From Croceicoccus bisphenolivorans (GTDB lineage: Bacteria > Pseudomonadota > Alphaproteobacteria > Sphingomonadales > Sphingomonadaceae), in assembly GCF_001634625.1 (NCBI RefSeq), contig NZ_LRSE01000018.1, forward strand, positions 1 to 54,194: a stretch of 54,194 nt of DNA. The letters run 5' to 3'. The notes under the pieces are model-generated. The model saw only the letters and a program-made list of their open reading frames with translations, searched no databases and was not told where the DNA came from. Position numbers and translations under genes: made by a program. Of this stretch, positions 17,950 through 26,515 are shown piece after piece; the first letter of the stretch is position 1, and each line of letters starts with the position of its first letter.

Positions 17950-18393
17950 ATGTACGAATTTGTCGATAGACCCGTGACCTCACTCGACGATGGCGGGCGC
18001 TTTCTGGTCTGGTCTATGCGAAGCTGGGTCAGAACGGTGGCGGAAAGCCGCTGCCCGCAAAACACGCTATGCGGTGGTTTCGCATACTGGCGCATGATGT
18101 GTGCACTTCAGCCATTCTTGAAAATGATGGCATTGTTCAATTACCACGGCCTGCAAACGTTCGGATTTTGCCAGTTGCAGTGCAATCAGGTGTCTGAATC
18201 CGAAGCGATCATATTGAACCTGATCTGTTCGTTGCGCGAGCGGAATGTAGATTGCGTGCGGGCAACCGCGGCCTGTCTGGTAGATGGGGAGAGCGTCGAT
18301 AGTCTGATGCGTTCACTCGCACTGATCGACAACTGCATGGAAGACGCGTCAATCGGGCTGGCACGGCCTCGTTCGCCTATCGGTCGGTCATAG
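17950..18393 (+). CDS. Cys-rich hypothetical protein of the receptor operon
   Basis: 147 residues from ATG 17950, 20 nt after the DUF6607-like gene, with AGGAAG about 10 nt before the start. There is no signal peptide. Cys residues are frequent (SRCPQNTLCGGFAYWRMMC, FCQLQCNQ, NLICSLRERNVDCVRATAAC) in a mostly helical sequence, suggesting metal or heme binding or an intracellular sensor, but no family is recognised. It appears to be the last gene of the iron-uptake block. Confidence 0.65.
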   Translation: MYEFVDRPVTSLDDGGRFLVWSMRSWVRTVAESRCPQNTLCGGFAYWRMMCALQPFLKMMALFNYHGLQTFGFCQLQCNQVSESEAIILNLICSLRERNVDCVRATAACLVDGESVDSLMRSLALIDNCMEDASIGLARPRSPIGRS

Positions 18394-18520
18394 CAGATCG
18401 TCATCGGTCAGGAAAAATCGCGCTGGCGGCTGAAGTCAGGATGCGAAATCGAAATGTATGATCTACTCATTCTCGTGCACATTTCCATCATGCGCAGCCA
18501 CGTTGACCAAGTCCCGCTAA

Positions 18521-18715
18521 AGGTTCCTCGCACGGATCGGTATCACGACCGTGCTGCACACATGGGGATCGGCCATAGCCCACCACCCGCATGTGCATAT
18601 GATCGTGCCTGGTGGCGACATTGAACCGGACGGCAGCAGATGGATCGCCTGCCGCTACGCCTTACGGCTGCCGGTACGCGTGCTGGGCCGTCTGTTCCTA
18701 ACCCGGTCGCTCCGA
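18521..18715 (+). pseudogene. IS91-family transposase remnant
   Basis: The frame reads RFLARIGITTVLHTWGSAIA, then HHPHVHMIVPGG, SRWIACR and LPVRVLGRLF. These are in the order and spacing of the catalytic region of IS91/IS801-type Y2 transposases, whose HPHVH metal-binding motif is diagnostic. No zinc-finger N-terminus, catalytic Tyr pair or element ends are visible within the fragment, so only about 60 codons survive. It marks an old insertion or rearrangement at the border of the EPS locus. Confidence 0.75.
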
Positions 18716-18840
18716 ATGGCGCGATGGTGCGCGCTACGATCGCCTTAAAGGTTTTGAACAGGCCATGGGGACAGACTTGGGGGCCGGCTTTGCCGCACCC
18801 TGTACCGTTCCGGTATCGTTCCCGGCATGGGACGCCGAAA

Positions 18841-18872
18841 GGCCCGGACCTGTCGTGAAGCAGATCCGGGCC
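18841..18872 (-). terminator. Stem-loop terminator downstream of the small acidic-tail gene
   Basis: Arms GGCCCGGACCTG (18841-18852) and CAGATCCGGGCC (18861-18872) pair over 12 bp with one mismatch, with an 8-nt loop. On the minus strand the stem is followed by TTTC. It lies 117 bp past the stop of the 18989-19192 gene and probably ends minus-strand transcription. Confidence 0.55.
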
Positions 18873-18988
18873 CGGGGTAAACTTGGCGAGAGGGGTCGTT
18901 TTTCCCGCCAAGCGAAAACTGCCAGCCACTGTTTCGAACGCACCCCGCCCATACCTGAGTTTGCGCGTGTCGAAAGCGAGGGCAGGGC

Positions 18989-19192
18989 TCAGCCGGTTGT
19001 CAGTGCATCGTCGTCATCATCGGATTCGCTGGCGATGATAATACCGCCGATGATAAGCGCCGCCGCACCCGCGACCAGAGCCAGCGTGCCCACGTTGCTT
19101 TCCGGCTCCGCGCTTGCCGGGGTCGCTGCGCCGAGTGAAGCGGTGGCAACGGAGGCGACAGCCGCAAGCGCAATGAGAGGTTTGGCTTTCAT
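18989..19192 (-). CDS. Small secreted/membrane protein with acidic tail
   Basis: 67 residues from ATG 19192, with AGGTGG about 8 nt upstream; the longer frame from 19222 lacks support. It has a signal peptide (MKAKPLIALAAVASVATASL, cut near ASAE), a short linker, one hydrophobic helix (LALVAGAAALIIGGIIIA) and a tail SESDDDDDALTTG. Small proteins of this plan are common beside sphingomonad EPS clusters, but no function is known. A perfect ATATC-N4-GATAT motif lies 23-36 nt before its start. It is separated from the last EPS gene by 157 nt, so it may be separately expressed. Confidence 0.72.
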   Translation of the reverse strand: MKAKPLIALAAVASVATASLGAATPASAEPESNVGTLALVAGAAALIIGGIIIASESDDDDDALTTG

Positions 19193-19214
19193 GATCAATC
19201 CACCTTTGAGATAC

Positions 19215-19228
19215 ATATCCAAAGATAT
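19215..19228. promoter_or_regulatory. Inverted repeat ATATC-CAAA-GATAT (regulon motif, site D)
   Basis: Perfect 5-4-5 repeat in the gap between the small acidic-tail gene and the last EPS gene. It shares the flank ATAC-ATATC with site A (2796) and site E (46747). It is close to the ATG at 19192, so it would overlap the core promoter or leader of that gene. Confidence 0.55.
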
Positions 19229-19349
19229 AACCAGTTATACTTTCCAGCGCAAGAACGGTTCCGCCAATCTGCCGATTAAAGATTCCGGCTTTCCGGTCGG
19301 GTTGTGATTTCGCAGGTGCGGACAGTCACGGCGAGGCACGAACTGTCCG

Positions 19350-20510
19350 CTATCGGGCAGAGAGGCTCACCCGAGATACCGTTCCGAAGATCCCCGTGCC
19401 AGAGGACCACGCCCGGCCGCCGAGCGACAGGGTCACGATTGAACATTGGTCTTGGTCTGGCAGCGCAAGCCGAACAACAGGCCGGTCCAGCACCTGTTCC
19501 ACCGCCAGATCCGGTTGGTTGGCGCATGAAAGCCTGGCAAAAACCCGCTCGTCGCCTGCAAAGTCGGCATGCACCGTTATCGCACCTTGTGCATCGCTCA
19601 TCCCGATCAGGCGTTCGGCGAAAATGCCGCCCTGGCCCGGACGGACGACGACCTTGATCCGCTCTCCGCCCGGTTCGACACGCGCGTAGAATCCGAACCG
19701 GTCAGCCAGACGCCAGCCGAACGGGGGATAGGCAGTGGTCCAGTCGATCGATTGCGCGCCCGCAGCGTTTTCCGAACGGTCGACGGCGAGATATGAGTTG
19801 TAGAGCGCGTAGCCCGCTTCCGGCTTTCCCGCCCGGACCAGCGAACCTGCCAGAAGCTGATCGGTCTTCGGCTGCAGTTCGACGGCGTTGCCTAGACTGC
19901 CGCGAAGCCGCGCAAGCCGCAGCAGCAGGGCATCCCGCTGTGCGGCTTCGCGGAAAAAGGCATCGGCCCATGAAGGCCCGGTTTGCAGCACTTCCTGGAA
20001 CGCCTTGTCACTGTCCTGTTGCGCAAAGAAATCGATCAGGACAGGCATGATGATCGCGCTTGTCTCGGGATAGGCGCGATAGAGATGATCCAGATCGACC
20101 AGCGCGCCGGAAAGATCGCCCTCTTCCGCGTGATACTGAAACAGGGCACCCTGAAGGAGACGGCCCCGGTGCGAAAGATGCTGGGCAGCATCGAATATTG
20201 CCGATCGGCGCGCGGGATCGCCCGACGACAGGCCCGCGACTGCTGCCGCTTCGGTCATCAGCAGGCTGCGCGACAGGGCTTTGCGCGCGATTGCAAAGGT
20301 GCCCGGATCGCGCGCGATTTCCTGATCGCCTGAATGCGCGCGCAGCGACCGGATCGCCTGTTTTTGCACGCTTTCGGCGGCATACGGTGAAAGCGCGGCG
20401 GCGACGTCCGGTCCCCGCTTTGCCCAGGCATTGGACATCGCTTGCGCGGCGCATAGCCCGGCGACCACCGTGGTTACCGCGATAAGGAAGCCTTTGCCAG
20501 CCAGCGGCAT
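19350..20510 (-). CDS. Helical-repeat (TPR-like) protein at the end of the EPS operon
   Basis: 386 residues from ATG 20510, 12 nt after the chain-length/kinase gene. The N-terminus is a membrane anchor or signal (AGKGFLIAVTTVVAGLCAAQA). The middle is alpha-helical with TPR-like pairs (GALFQYHAEEGDLSGALVDL, LLAGSLVRAGKPEAGYALYN). The C-terminal part looks beta-rich (FYARVEPGGERIKVVVRPG). It is probably periplasmic. TPR proteins often link EPS synthase to export; that role is inferred from position only. Confidence 0.75.
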   Translation of the reverse strand: MPLAGKGFLIAVTTVVAGLCAAQAMSNAWAKRGPDVAAALSPYAAESVQKQAIRSLRAHSGDQEIARDPGTFAIARKALSRSLLMTEAAAVAGLSSGDPARRSAIFDAAQHLSHRGRLLQGALFQYHAEEGDLSGALVDLDHLYRAYPETSAIIMPVLIDFFAQQDSDKAFQEVLQTGPSWADAFFREAAQRDALLLRLARLRGSLGNAVELQPKTDQLLAGSLVRAGKPEAGYALYNSYLAVDRSENAAGAQSIDWTTAYPPFGWRLADRFGFYARVEPGGERIKVVVRPGQGGIFAERLIGMSDAQGAITVHADFAGDERVFARLSCANQPDLAVEQVLDRPVVRLALPDQDQCSIVTLSLGGRAWSSGTGIFGTVSRVSLSAR

Positions 20511-20522
20511 TAGCCGGGGCCC

Positions 20523-22649
20523 CTATTCTTCGTTGTAGGAATAACCGAAGCCGTAGCCATCGCCATAACCATAGATATCGTTGCGCGCATCCAGTTGCGT
20601 CGTCAGCCCGCCGAGAAGCGGGGCGCCGACCCCGCGCATGCGGGCGATGCCCCGTCGCACGGCGCGTTGCGATTCCGCATTAGCCTGCACCACATAGACG
20701 ACCGCATCCATGGCCCGCGACAGTTCGGGGGCATCGGCCAGTCCAAGGACGGGCGGGCCATCGAAGATCAAGCGATCGTAGCCGAGCGATCCCAGCTGTT
20801 CCAGCGCCGCTTGCATCCGCGCTGCGGTCAACAGTACGAACCGGTCCTTGCGAACCGGACCGCTGGGAAGGAAATCGAGCCCGAACTCTTCGAGTGGGGC
20901 AATTTCCGGCGGTGAGGCCGGATCGGAGAGAAGCGCGGACATGCCATGCGTTCCGCGAACGGACAACAGTTTGCTGAGGCCTGCTCGCCGCATGTCTAGA
21001 TCGACCAGCAGGATCCGCTCTCCGACCCGCGCGAAACTGTGCGCCAGCGCGAGCGAAGAGATGGTCTTCCCTTCGTTCGGGCGCGTGCTCGTCAACATGA
21101 GCGAACGGCCGGCGCGCGCCGTTCCCAGCCGGATCGAAAGCGCGGCGGACGCATAGGCCTCCGACAGTTCGGAATGCGGGTCGGTAATGTCCTCGAGCAA
21201 CCGGCTCTCGTCCGTCTGCGGGATGATGCCGATCAGGTCGAGGCCCAGTTTCGATCGCATCTCTTCGGGATCGCGGATAGAGTTGTCCATCGCCTCTGCC
21301 GCATAGACCGCAAGTCCGCAAAGGACCGCCGCCACGGCGAACGCGATGGCGATGTTCAACGGCAGCGACGGGCTATAGGGCGACGCGTTGGGCAAGGCAT
21401 GTTCGATCTGGGTCATGTTGTTGTTGCCGGTTCGTCCGACGTCGATTTCCTTGAAGCGTTGCAACAGGGCGTCGTAGATCTGTCGGTTGGTATCCACCTC
21501 GCGCAGCAGGATGCCGTATTGCACGCCGCTGCCCTGTTGGCCGAGATAGGCGGCTTTCACGTCCTCGAAACGTTCGCGCAGGCCGCGCTCTTCAAGCATT
21601 GCCCGGCGATATTCGCCCGTTCGCGCGCTGCCGAAGCGGTCGGTTTCCGATGTGAGCGAGCGGCTGATCGATTCCTCTTCCGCCCGCAACGCTTTTACCT
21701 TTGTGTTTTCAGGCCCGAGCGTGCTGCCAAGGTTTGCAAGTTGTCCGCGGACTTCGGCCAACCTGGTGTTGAGGGCGCTGGTCCCCGCGACCGCCGATGC
21801 ATCGTTGCCCGCGCGCATGGCGCTTTGTGCCGCGATGCGCCGGGCGGTTGCCTCTGCCAGAGCCGTGCTGAGGGTATCCAGTTCCGCGGAAAGCAGCGTG
21901 CTGCCCGCACCGCCGCCGTTTTCCCCCCGCTCTACGACCACGATCCCGTGGGCGTTGGCATAGCCAATCAGGTTCGCTTCGGACTTTTCCAGCCTTTCGC
22001 GCATTTCGCCCAGTTGCTGCTGCAGCTGTTCGCGGGCGAGAAGCGTGTCTCCGAAGCGTTTGTCGTAATTGGCGCGCAGGAATTGCTCCGCCCAGGCATT
22101 GGCGAGCTGCGCCGAAAGGGCGGGGGCAGGGGTGATGAACGAGATGTCGACAAGGTTAGATCGCTCGACCGGCTCAACATTGACGGTGTTCAGCAGGACG
22201 CCAGCGGCCGTGCGTTTCAGTCCCGGCTGTCCGGCGGAAAAACCGAATGTCTCAAGGAATTCTTCATTGGCAAGCAGGTTTTCCGCTTCAATCACCCGCT
22301 CTGCCAGAAACCGCGAATGGAGCAGCTGGTACTGCGTTTCGTAGTATTGGCGGTCGCGTTCCTCGACCGGCGCATCGATCGTATCGGGCCCTGCGGCGGC
22401 ACCGCTGTCCACGCGGCTTATCTCTATCCGCGCGGTCGACAGGTACCGCGGCGTCATCAGCAGCGTCGCCGCAATGGCCAGTACGAGGCCGGCGCCGAAC
22501 AGACCGAGCAGCCAGAAGCGCAGTTCGATGGTGCGACTGCGATAACGCTCCACGATATGGGAAATCTCGGGCGCGGGCGAATGGGCGCCCATCAACGGGG
22601 TTCCCAACGCGGCGACGGGCTGATTGGGGTTCAGTTTATTCATGGTCAT
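20523..22649 (-). CDS. Wzc-type polysaccharide co-polymerase / tyrosine autokinase
   Basis: 708 residues. Start ATG 22649 overlaps the stop of the export lipoprotein gene (ATGA); ATG 22643 is an alternative. It has an N-terminal Wzz domain with a first membrane helix (LRFWLLGLFGAGLVLAIAAT), a long coiled periplasmic region to about residue 410 and a second helix (LNIAIAFAVAAVLCGLAVYA). The cytosolic BY-kinase domain has Walker A STRPNEGKTISS near residue 525, Walker A' LLVDLDMRR and IFDGPPVLGLADA. The tail is a Tyr cluster (YGYGDGYGFGYSYNEE), the autophosphorylation site in this family. It controls chain length and export of the polymer. Confidence 0.93.
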   Translation of the reverse strand: MTMNKLNPNQPVAALGTPLMGAHSPAPEISHIVERYRSRTIELRFWLLGLFGAGLVLAIAATLLMTPRYLSTARIEISRVDSGAAAGPDTIDAPVEERDRQYYETQYQLLHSRFLAERVIEAENLLANEEFLETFGFSAGQPGLKRTAAGVLLNTVNVEPVERSNLVDISFITPAPALSAQLANAWAEQFLRANYDKRFGDTLLAREQLQQQLGEMRERLEKSEANLIGYANAHGIVVVERGENGGGAGSTLLSAELDTLSTALAEATARRIAAQSAMRAGNDASAVAGTSALNTRLAEVRGQLANLGSTLGPENTKVKALRAEEESISRSLTSETDRFGSARTGEYRRAMLEERGLRERFEDVKAAYLGQQGSGVQYGILLREVDTNRQIYDALLQRFKEIDVGRTGNNNMTQIEHALPNASPYSPSLPLNIAIAFAVAAVLCGLAVYAAEAMDNSIRDPEEMRSKLGLDLIGIIPQTDESRLLEDITDPHSELSEAYASAALSIRLGTARAGRSLMLTSTRPNEGKTISSLALAHSFARVGERILLVDLDMRRAGLSKLLSVRGTHGMSALLSDPASPPEIAPLEEFGLDFLPSGPVRKDRFVLLTAARMQAALEQLGSLGYDRLIFDGPPVLGLADAPELSRAMDAVVYVVQANAESQRAVRRGIARMRGVGAPLLGGLTTQLDARNDIYGYGDGYGFGYSYNEE

Positions 22650-23359
22650 TTACCAAGCCGATCGATCAGAATGGCGCTTGTAGTGAGCAGAGGGAGTACG
22701 GTGAGCATGCCGGAGAGGCGCCGCCAGAATGGCGAATCGCCAACCATCACGATGTCGCCGGGGTAGATCGACGGATCGGCGTAGTTACCGCGCTCTATCG
22801 CGCCCAGATCGTATACCCCGATGTATTGCACTCCCTGAACCTTGCGAAAGATCAGCACTTCGTCTCGCTTGGCGAATTCGCCACGCCCGCCTGCGGCGTT
22901 GACGGCGCGCAGCAGTGTCGTCGCGTCGTTCTGGGCATAGTTGCCGGGCTTGGCCACCTCGCCACCCATCGACACGGTGGCGGCGACAGGTGTTACCGGC
23001 ATCACCACCACTTGCGGGTCAATCACGAAGCGCCCGTCCAGACGGCGGGCAATATCGTCGGCCAGATCCTGTGGCCCACGCGACGCGGCAGGGACAAGGC
23101 CGATGTAAGGAAAATCGAGCAGCCCGGCTTCGTCGACGATATAGGTGCCGTCAAGCGTTTGGTCCTGAAGCACCCGCACGTTGATCTGATCCAGCGCGCG
23201 AAGCCGGTTGGCATCGCCCCGGTCGGGGGCGGGCAGGGTGGTGAGGTCGGTCACCGTGATACTCGGCGCCGCGCCGATCGGCGGTCGTGGTCCGCATCCG
23301 GTCAGCACGGCTGCGGCGAACAGGACGAACGGCCCATGCCGTCTTAGTGGATAAGCCAT
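22646..23359 (-). CDS. Polysaccharide export outer-membrane lipoprotein (Wza/OPX type)
   Basis: 237 residues from ATG 23359, one base after the upstream stop (TGA-A-ATG). Lipoprotein signal with lipobox LTGC (FVLFAAAVLTGCGPRPP). A Poly_export domain follows (LRALDQINVRVLQDQTLDGT, DFPYIGLVPAA, DDIARRLDGRFVIDPQVVV), then an SLBB-type segment (VSMGGEVAKPGNYAQNDATT) and a C-terminal hydrophobic end. It is shorter than enterobacterial Wza (about 380) but normal for short OPX proteins of alphaproteobacteria. It forms the exit channel and works with the Wzc-type protein encoded next. Confidence 0.92.
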   Translation of the reverse strand: MAYPLRRHGPFVLFAAAVLTGCGPRPPIGAAPSITVTDLTTLPAPDRGDANRLRALDQINVRVLQDQTLDGTYIVDEAGLLDFPYIGLVPAASRGPQDLADDIARRLDGRFVIDPQVVVMPVTPVAATVSMGGEVAKPGNYAQNDATTLLRAVNAAGGRGEFAKRDEVLIFRKVQGVQYIGVYDLGAIERGNYADPSIYPGDIVMVGDSPFWRRLSGMLTVLPLLTTSAILIDRLGK

Positions 23360-23360
23360 T

Positions 23361-24785
23361 TCAGGGATTACCTTCCAGCTTGGCCGGGGGCGGGGCCCCC
23401 GGGTGATTTTGCGACAGGGCCGGCTTTGCCGCTCTTGCTGCACGGCAGGTCGCGGCAAGGGCCATGATCGCGATGATTTCGAAAATCGGATCACGCATCG
23501 CGTATTCGACGGAACTGGTCACGATCAGGACCGCCACGGCCGCCGCAATCAGCACGAGGCTTCCCGTGGGCAGGCGGTTCGCGCGGTGCAGCCGGACCAG
23601 CGCAAGGCCCGCGCCCGACGCCGCTGCCGTGAACAGCGCAAGCCAGGGCAGTCCTCCCTCAATCACGAGCTGCAGGAAATCGTTATGTGCCATGTTAACG
23701 TACGTCGGGCCGACCAGCGCCGTCGGTTCGTGGATGTAGAAAGCATCCTCGAACGCGCCGATTCCGGTGCCGATGGGCCAATAGGTCTGCGCCATGGTCA
23801 GCAGTGTCGGCATGAGGGCGAACCGGATGTCGTCCAGTGGGCTGTGTGTCAGCAGCTGATCCATCGCCGGAACGCGGCCGGACAGCACAGCCGCTGCGCC
23901 TGCCAACCAGATCGCCGCCAGGCAGCCCAGCGCAATCACCGCCAACTGTCCCGGTCGGCGGGCGAAGCGTCCCGATTGCGGCAGCGTCCTTGCGGCAAGG
24001 AACAGCGCAACGGACGATGCCGTGATCGCGATAGCCGTCGCCATGAAGCCAGCGCGCGATCCGTTAACAAGATTGACGAGTGTGAGCCCGGCAATGCCCA
24101 CCGGCGCCAGCCAGCGCATGGCGCGGTCTTGCGGCCGGATCGCCAACAGGCCGGCAAGGGCAAGGATACCCAGCACGTTGCACAACGCGGCATGGTTGGA
24201 GTTGGCGAAAAGACCGACCGGAGAGCCGATGTTCGTTCGCTCGTAAAGATAAAAGACCTGCGTTGGCAGCGCAATTTGCAGCAATCCGACAGTCGCGCTG
24301 GCAATGGCAAGCAGGGCCACGGCGGCCAGCACACGGCGTGGGGCGGCATCGCCCTGCGCCGCCGCGATCGTCAGCGCGGCAAACAGCAGCGGCGTTCCGG
24401 CAAGCGCGTTCAGCGTCCGATAGGGGGCCAGCGAAAGCGGATAGGCCTGTTCGAGCCCCATCGCCGATGCCAGCGCAGCCACGGGTTCTCGACCGGGCAA
24501 TGCGGACCATATCGCGAATGGCAAGGGGACCAGTTGTATCATCAGCAGCAAGACAATGCCGCTGACGAAGAGCAGCGGCAGGCGCGGAATCGCACGCCAG
24601 TCGACGATCGAACTGCCAAGCGCGGCAAACAGGCAGCCAAGCGGCAGGAGCAGGATCAGTCGCCCGGAATCGTATCGCGATGTCCCGCCAAGCAGCATCG
24701 TGACCGTAACGAATACGGCGAGCAGCCAGATCCGCCCGGCAACGCTGCCCGCCTGACCACTAATACTGTTCCGCGCCGCGTTCAC
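23361..24785 (-). CDS. O-antigen ligase / Wzy-type polymerase-like membrane protein
   Basis: 474 residues from GTG 24785, 6 nt after rmlA. It has around a dozen membrane helices and a large loop with the Wzy_C/ligase-type pattern: GLFANSNHAALCNVLGILAL (the NxNH motif), then PIGTGIGAFEDAFYIHEP and YVNMAHNDFLQLVIEGG (the AHND motif). The family polymerises or ligates polysaccharide units at the periplasmic side of the inner membrane. A second polymerase-like gene of another family is at 28134, so which one polymerises this EPS is open. Confidence 0.85.
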   Translation of the reverse strand: MNAARNSISGQAGSVAGRIWLLAVFVTVTMLLGGTSRYDSGRLILLLPLGCLFAALGSSIVDWRAIPRLPLLFVSGIVLLLMIQLVPLPFAIWSALPGREPVAALASAMGLEQAYPLSLAPYRTLNALAGTPLLFAALTIAAAQGDAAPRRVLAAVALLAIASATVGLLQIALPTQVFYLYERTNIGSPVGLFANSNHAALCNVLGILALAGLLAIRPQDRAMRWLAPVGIAGLTLVNLVNGSRAGFMATAIAITASSVALFLAARTLPQSGRFARRPGQLAVIALGCLAAIWLAGAAAVLSGRVPAMDQLLTHSPLDDIRFALMPTLLTMAQTYWPIGTGIGAFEDAFYIHEPTALVGPTYVNMAHNDFLQLVIEGGLPWLALFTAAASGAGLALVRLHRANRLPTGSLVLIAAAVAVLIVTSSVEYAMRDPIFEIIAIMALAATCRAARAAKPALSQNHPGAPPPAKLEGNP

Positions 24786-24791
24786 GGGTGA

Positions 24792-25658
24792 TCAGGCCAG
24801 GGCGGCAAGGTATGCGCCATAGGCGTTCTTGCGGAAGCGTTCCGCACGCCGGTCCAGATCGGTTGCACTGATCCAGCCCGAACGGAACGCGATTTCATCG
24901 GGTGAACCGACCTGCAGGCCCTGCCGCTCGGTCAGGGTGCGGACGAAATTGCCCGCGTCCAGCAGGCTGGCGTGGGTGCCGGTATCGAGCCAGGCAAAAC
25001 CGCGACCCATTCTTTCCAGATCCAGCGCTCCTTCGGCCCGGTAGAATTCGAGCAGGTCGGTAATTTCCAGTTCGCCCCGTGCGGACGGCTTTACCCGTTC
25101 GGCAAGATCGGGCGCACGGCCATCGAGAAAGTACAGGCCGGTTACTGCATAGTTCGAAGGCGGATCGATCGGCTTTTCGATCAGCGCGACGACCTGATCG
25201 TGTTCGTCGAAGGCGGCGACGCCATAGCGTTCCGGATCGTTGACGTGATATCCGAACACTGTCCCGCCATGGGGCTTCACCGAGGCCCTTTGCAGTATTT
25301 CCGGAAGGCCGTGGCCGAAGAAGATATTATCGCCCAACACCATCATCGACGGGGCGCCATTCAGAAAATCGCGCGTGAGCAGATATGCCTGCGCCAGCCC
25401 GTCCGGCGATGGCTGGACGACATAGGTGAAGCGCACGCCCCATTGCTCCCCCGACCCCAGTATCTCCTGAAACTGAGGCCGGTCGCCCGGTGTGGTGACG
25501 ACGGCGATGTCCCGGATTCCGGCAAGCATCAGCGTGCTTAGCGGGTAGTAGATCATCGGCTTGTCATAGATGGGCAGGACCTGTTTCGAGACGCCCATCG
25601 TGATCGGCCAGAGCCGTGTGCCGGATCCACCGGCCAGAATGATGCCCTTGCGTTTCAT
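24792..25658 (-). CDS. rmlA: Glucose-1-phosphate thymidylyltransferase
   Basis: 288 residues from ATG 25658, overlapping the rmlD stop by 4 nt; the long N-terminal extension of the frame is discarded. [20 protein letters not shown] is the nucleotidyltransferase signature, followed by KQVLPIYDKPMIYYPLSTLM and VLGDNIFFGHGL, all standard for RmlA; the length is also standard. It makes dTDP-glucose from dTTP and glucose-1-phosphate, the first step of dTDP-L-rhamnose synthesis, in the cytosol. Confidence 0.97.
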   Translation of the reverse strand: MKRKGIILAGGSGTRLWPITMGVSKQVLPIYDKPMIYYPLSTLMLAGIRDIAVVTTPGDRPQFQEILGSGEQWGVRFTYVVQPSPDGLAQAYLLTRDFLNGAPSMMVLGDNIFFGHGLPEILQRASVKPHGGTVFGYHVNDPERYGVAAFDEHDQVVALIEKPIDPPSNYAVTGLYFLDGRAPDLAERVKPSARGELEITDLLEFYRAEGALDLERMGRGFAWLDTGTHASLLDAGNFVRTLTERQGLQVGSPDEIAFRSGWISATDLDRRAERFRKNAYGAYLAALA

Positions 25659-26515
25659 GTCGCGGATTCCTTTCGGGAGACGAGTTCGGTGAGCGCGGCT
25701 TGCCAGTCGGGTCTGGGAATCGCGAAATCGCGAACGGTCGCCGAACAGTCGAGACGCGAATTTCGCGGCCGTGCCGCCGTGGTGGGATAGTCGGACGTCG
25801 CGATATCGCGGACGGCGCAGTCCAGACCTGCGGTGCGAAAGATGGCGCGAGCGAAGTCGGCCCAGCTGACGTCCGGTGTGCCGGACAGGTGGTAAGTTCC
25901 GCCGGGATGACCGCCAATCAGGTCCCTCGCGATTGTCACCACGGCGCCGGCCAGCGCCGATGCCGGCGTCGGGCCGCCGATCTGGTCCGCCACGACGTTC
26001 AGCGATGATCGTTCCGCACCAAGCCTTAGCATCGTGGTCGGGAAATTCGCGCCGGTTGCCGAGAAGACCCAGCTTGTCCGCAGGATCGCATGGCGCGCCC
26101 CGCTTTGCCGGATGCGCAATTCGCCGGCGAGCTTCGTTTCGCCGTAAACGCCCAGCGGTCCTGTCGGATCGTCGGGGCGGTGGGCGGCGGTGCCGCCGCC
26201 CGCGAAGACATAATCGGTGGACAGGTGGACGAGGGGAATGGCCATTGCCCTGCACGCATCCGCCATCGCCCCCACAGACACGCAGTTGACGAGCGATGCG
26301 GTCTTGGCCTCGTCTTGGGCCCGATCTACGGCCGTGTAGGCGGCAAGGTTGACGACCGCGTCATGATCGCCGTCGGTAATGCAGGCTGCAACATCCTGCG
26401 GTCGGGCGAGGTCCAGTTCGTCACGCCCGAGGAAACGGCAATCGACCCCGTGCGGAACGGCGGAGCGCAGTGCCGTGGCGACCTGGCCCGTCCTGCCGAT
26501 GACGAGCAGTTTCAC
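25655..26515 (-). CDS. rmlD: dTDP-4-dehydrorhamnose reductase
   Basis: 286 residues from GTG 26515, which overlaps the rmlB stop (GTGA). N-terminal Rossmann motif [12 protein letters not shown], then [27 protein letters not shown] and the catalytic YGETKLAGE (Y-x-x-x-K). It catalyses the last, NADPH-dependent step to dTDP-L-rhamnose. Normal length, no oddity. Confidence 0.96.
   Translation of the reverse strand: MKLLVIGRTGQVATALRSAVPHGVDCRFLGRDELDLARPQDVAACITDGDHDAVVNLAAYTAVDRAQDEAKTASLVNCVSVGAMADACRAMAIPLVHLSTDYVFAGGGTAAHRPDDPTGPLGVYGETKLAGELRIRQSGARHAILRTSWVFSATGANFPTTMLRLGAERSSLNVVADQIGGPTPASALAGAVVTIARDLIGGHPGGTYHLSGTPDVSWADFARAIFRTAGLDCAVRDIATSDYPTTAARPRNSRLDCSATVRDFAIPRPDWQAALTELVSRKESAT

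Larger units (their letters stand above)
18394..18988. other. Gap with mobile-element scar and terminator
   Basis: 595 bases between the iron block and the EPS locus. It holds a broken IS91-type transposase fragment (18521-18715) and a strong stem-loop (18841-18872). No intact gene is convincing; the open frames here have no recognisable protein features beyond the transposase fragment. Confidence 0.7.

Noticed and set aside
19285-19296. CCGG-CTTT-CCGG hairpin after the EPS operon
   Set aside because: Too short for a terminator; only a weak T-containing tail on the minus strand.
21039-22766. 575-codon plus-strand open frame opposite the Wzc-type gene
   Set aside because: It is antisense to a clear kinase gene; its composition (many Arg, Gln, Gly) and lack of motifs mark it as a shadow of GC-rich coding.
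23403-24791. 462-codon plus-strand frame opposite the ligase-like gene
   Set aside because: Arg/Gln-rich low-quality sequence antisense to a polytopic membrane protein; shadow frame.
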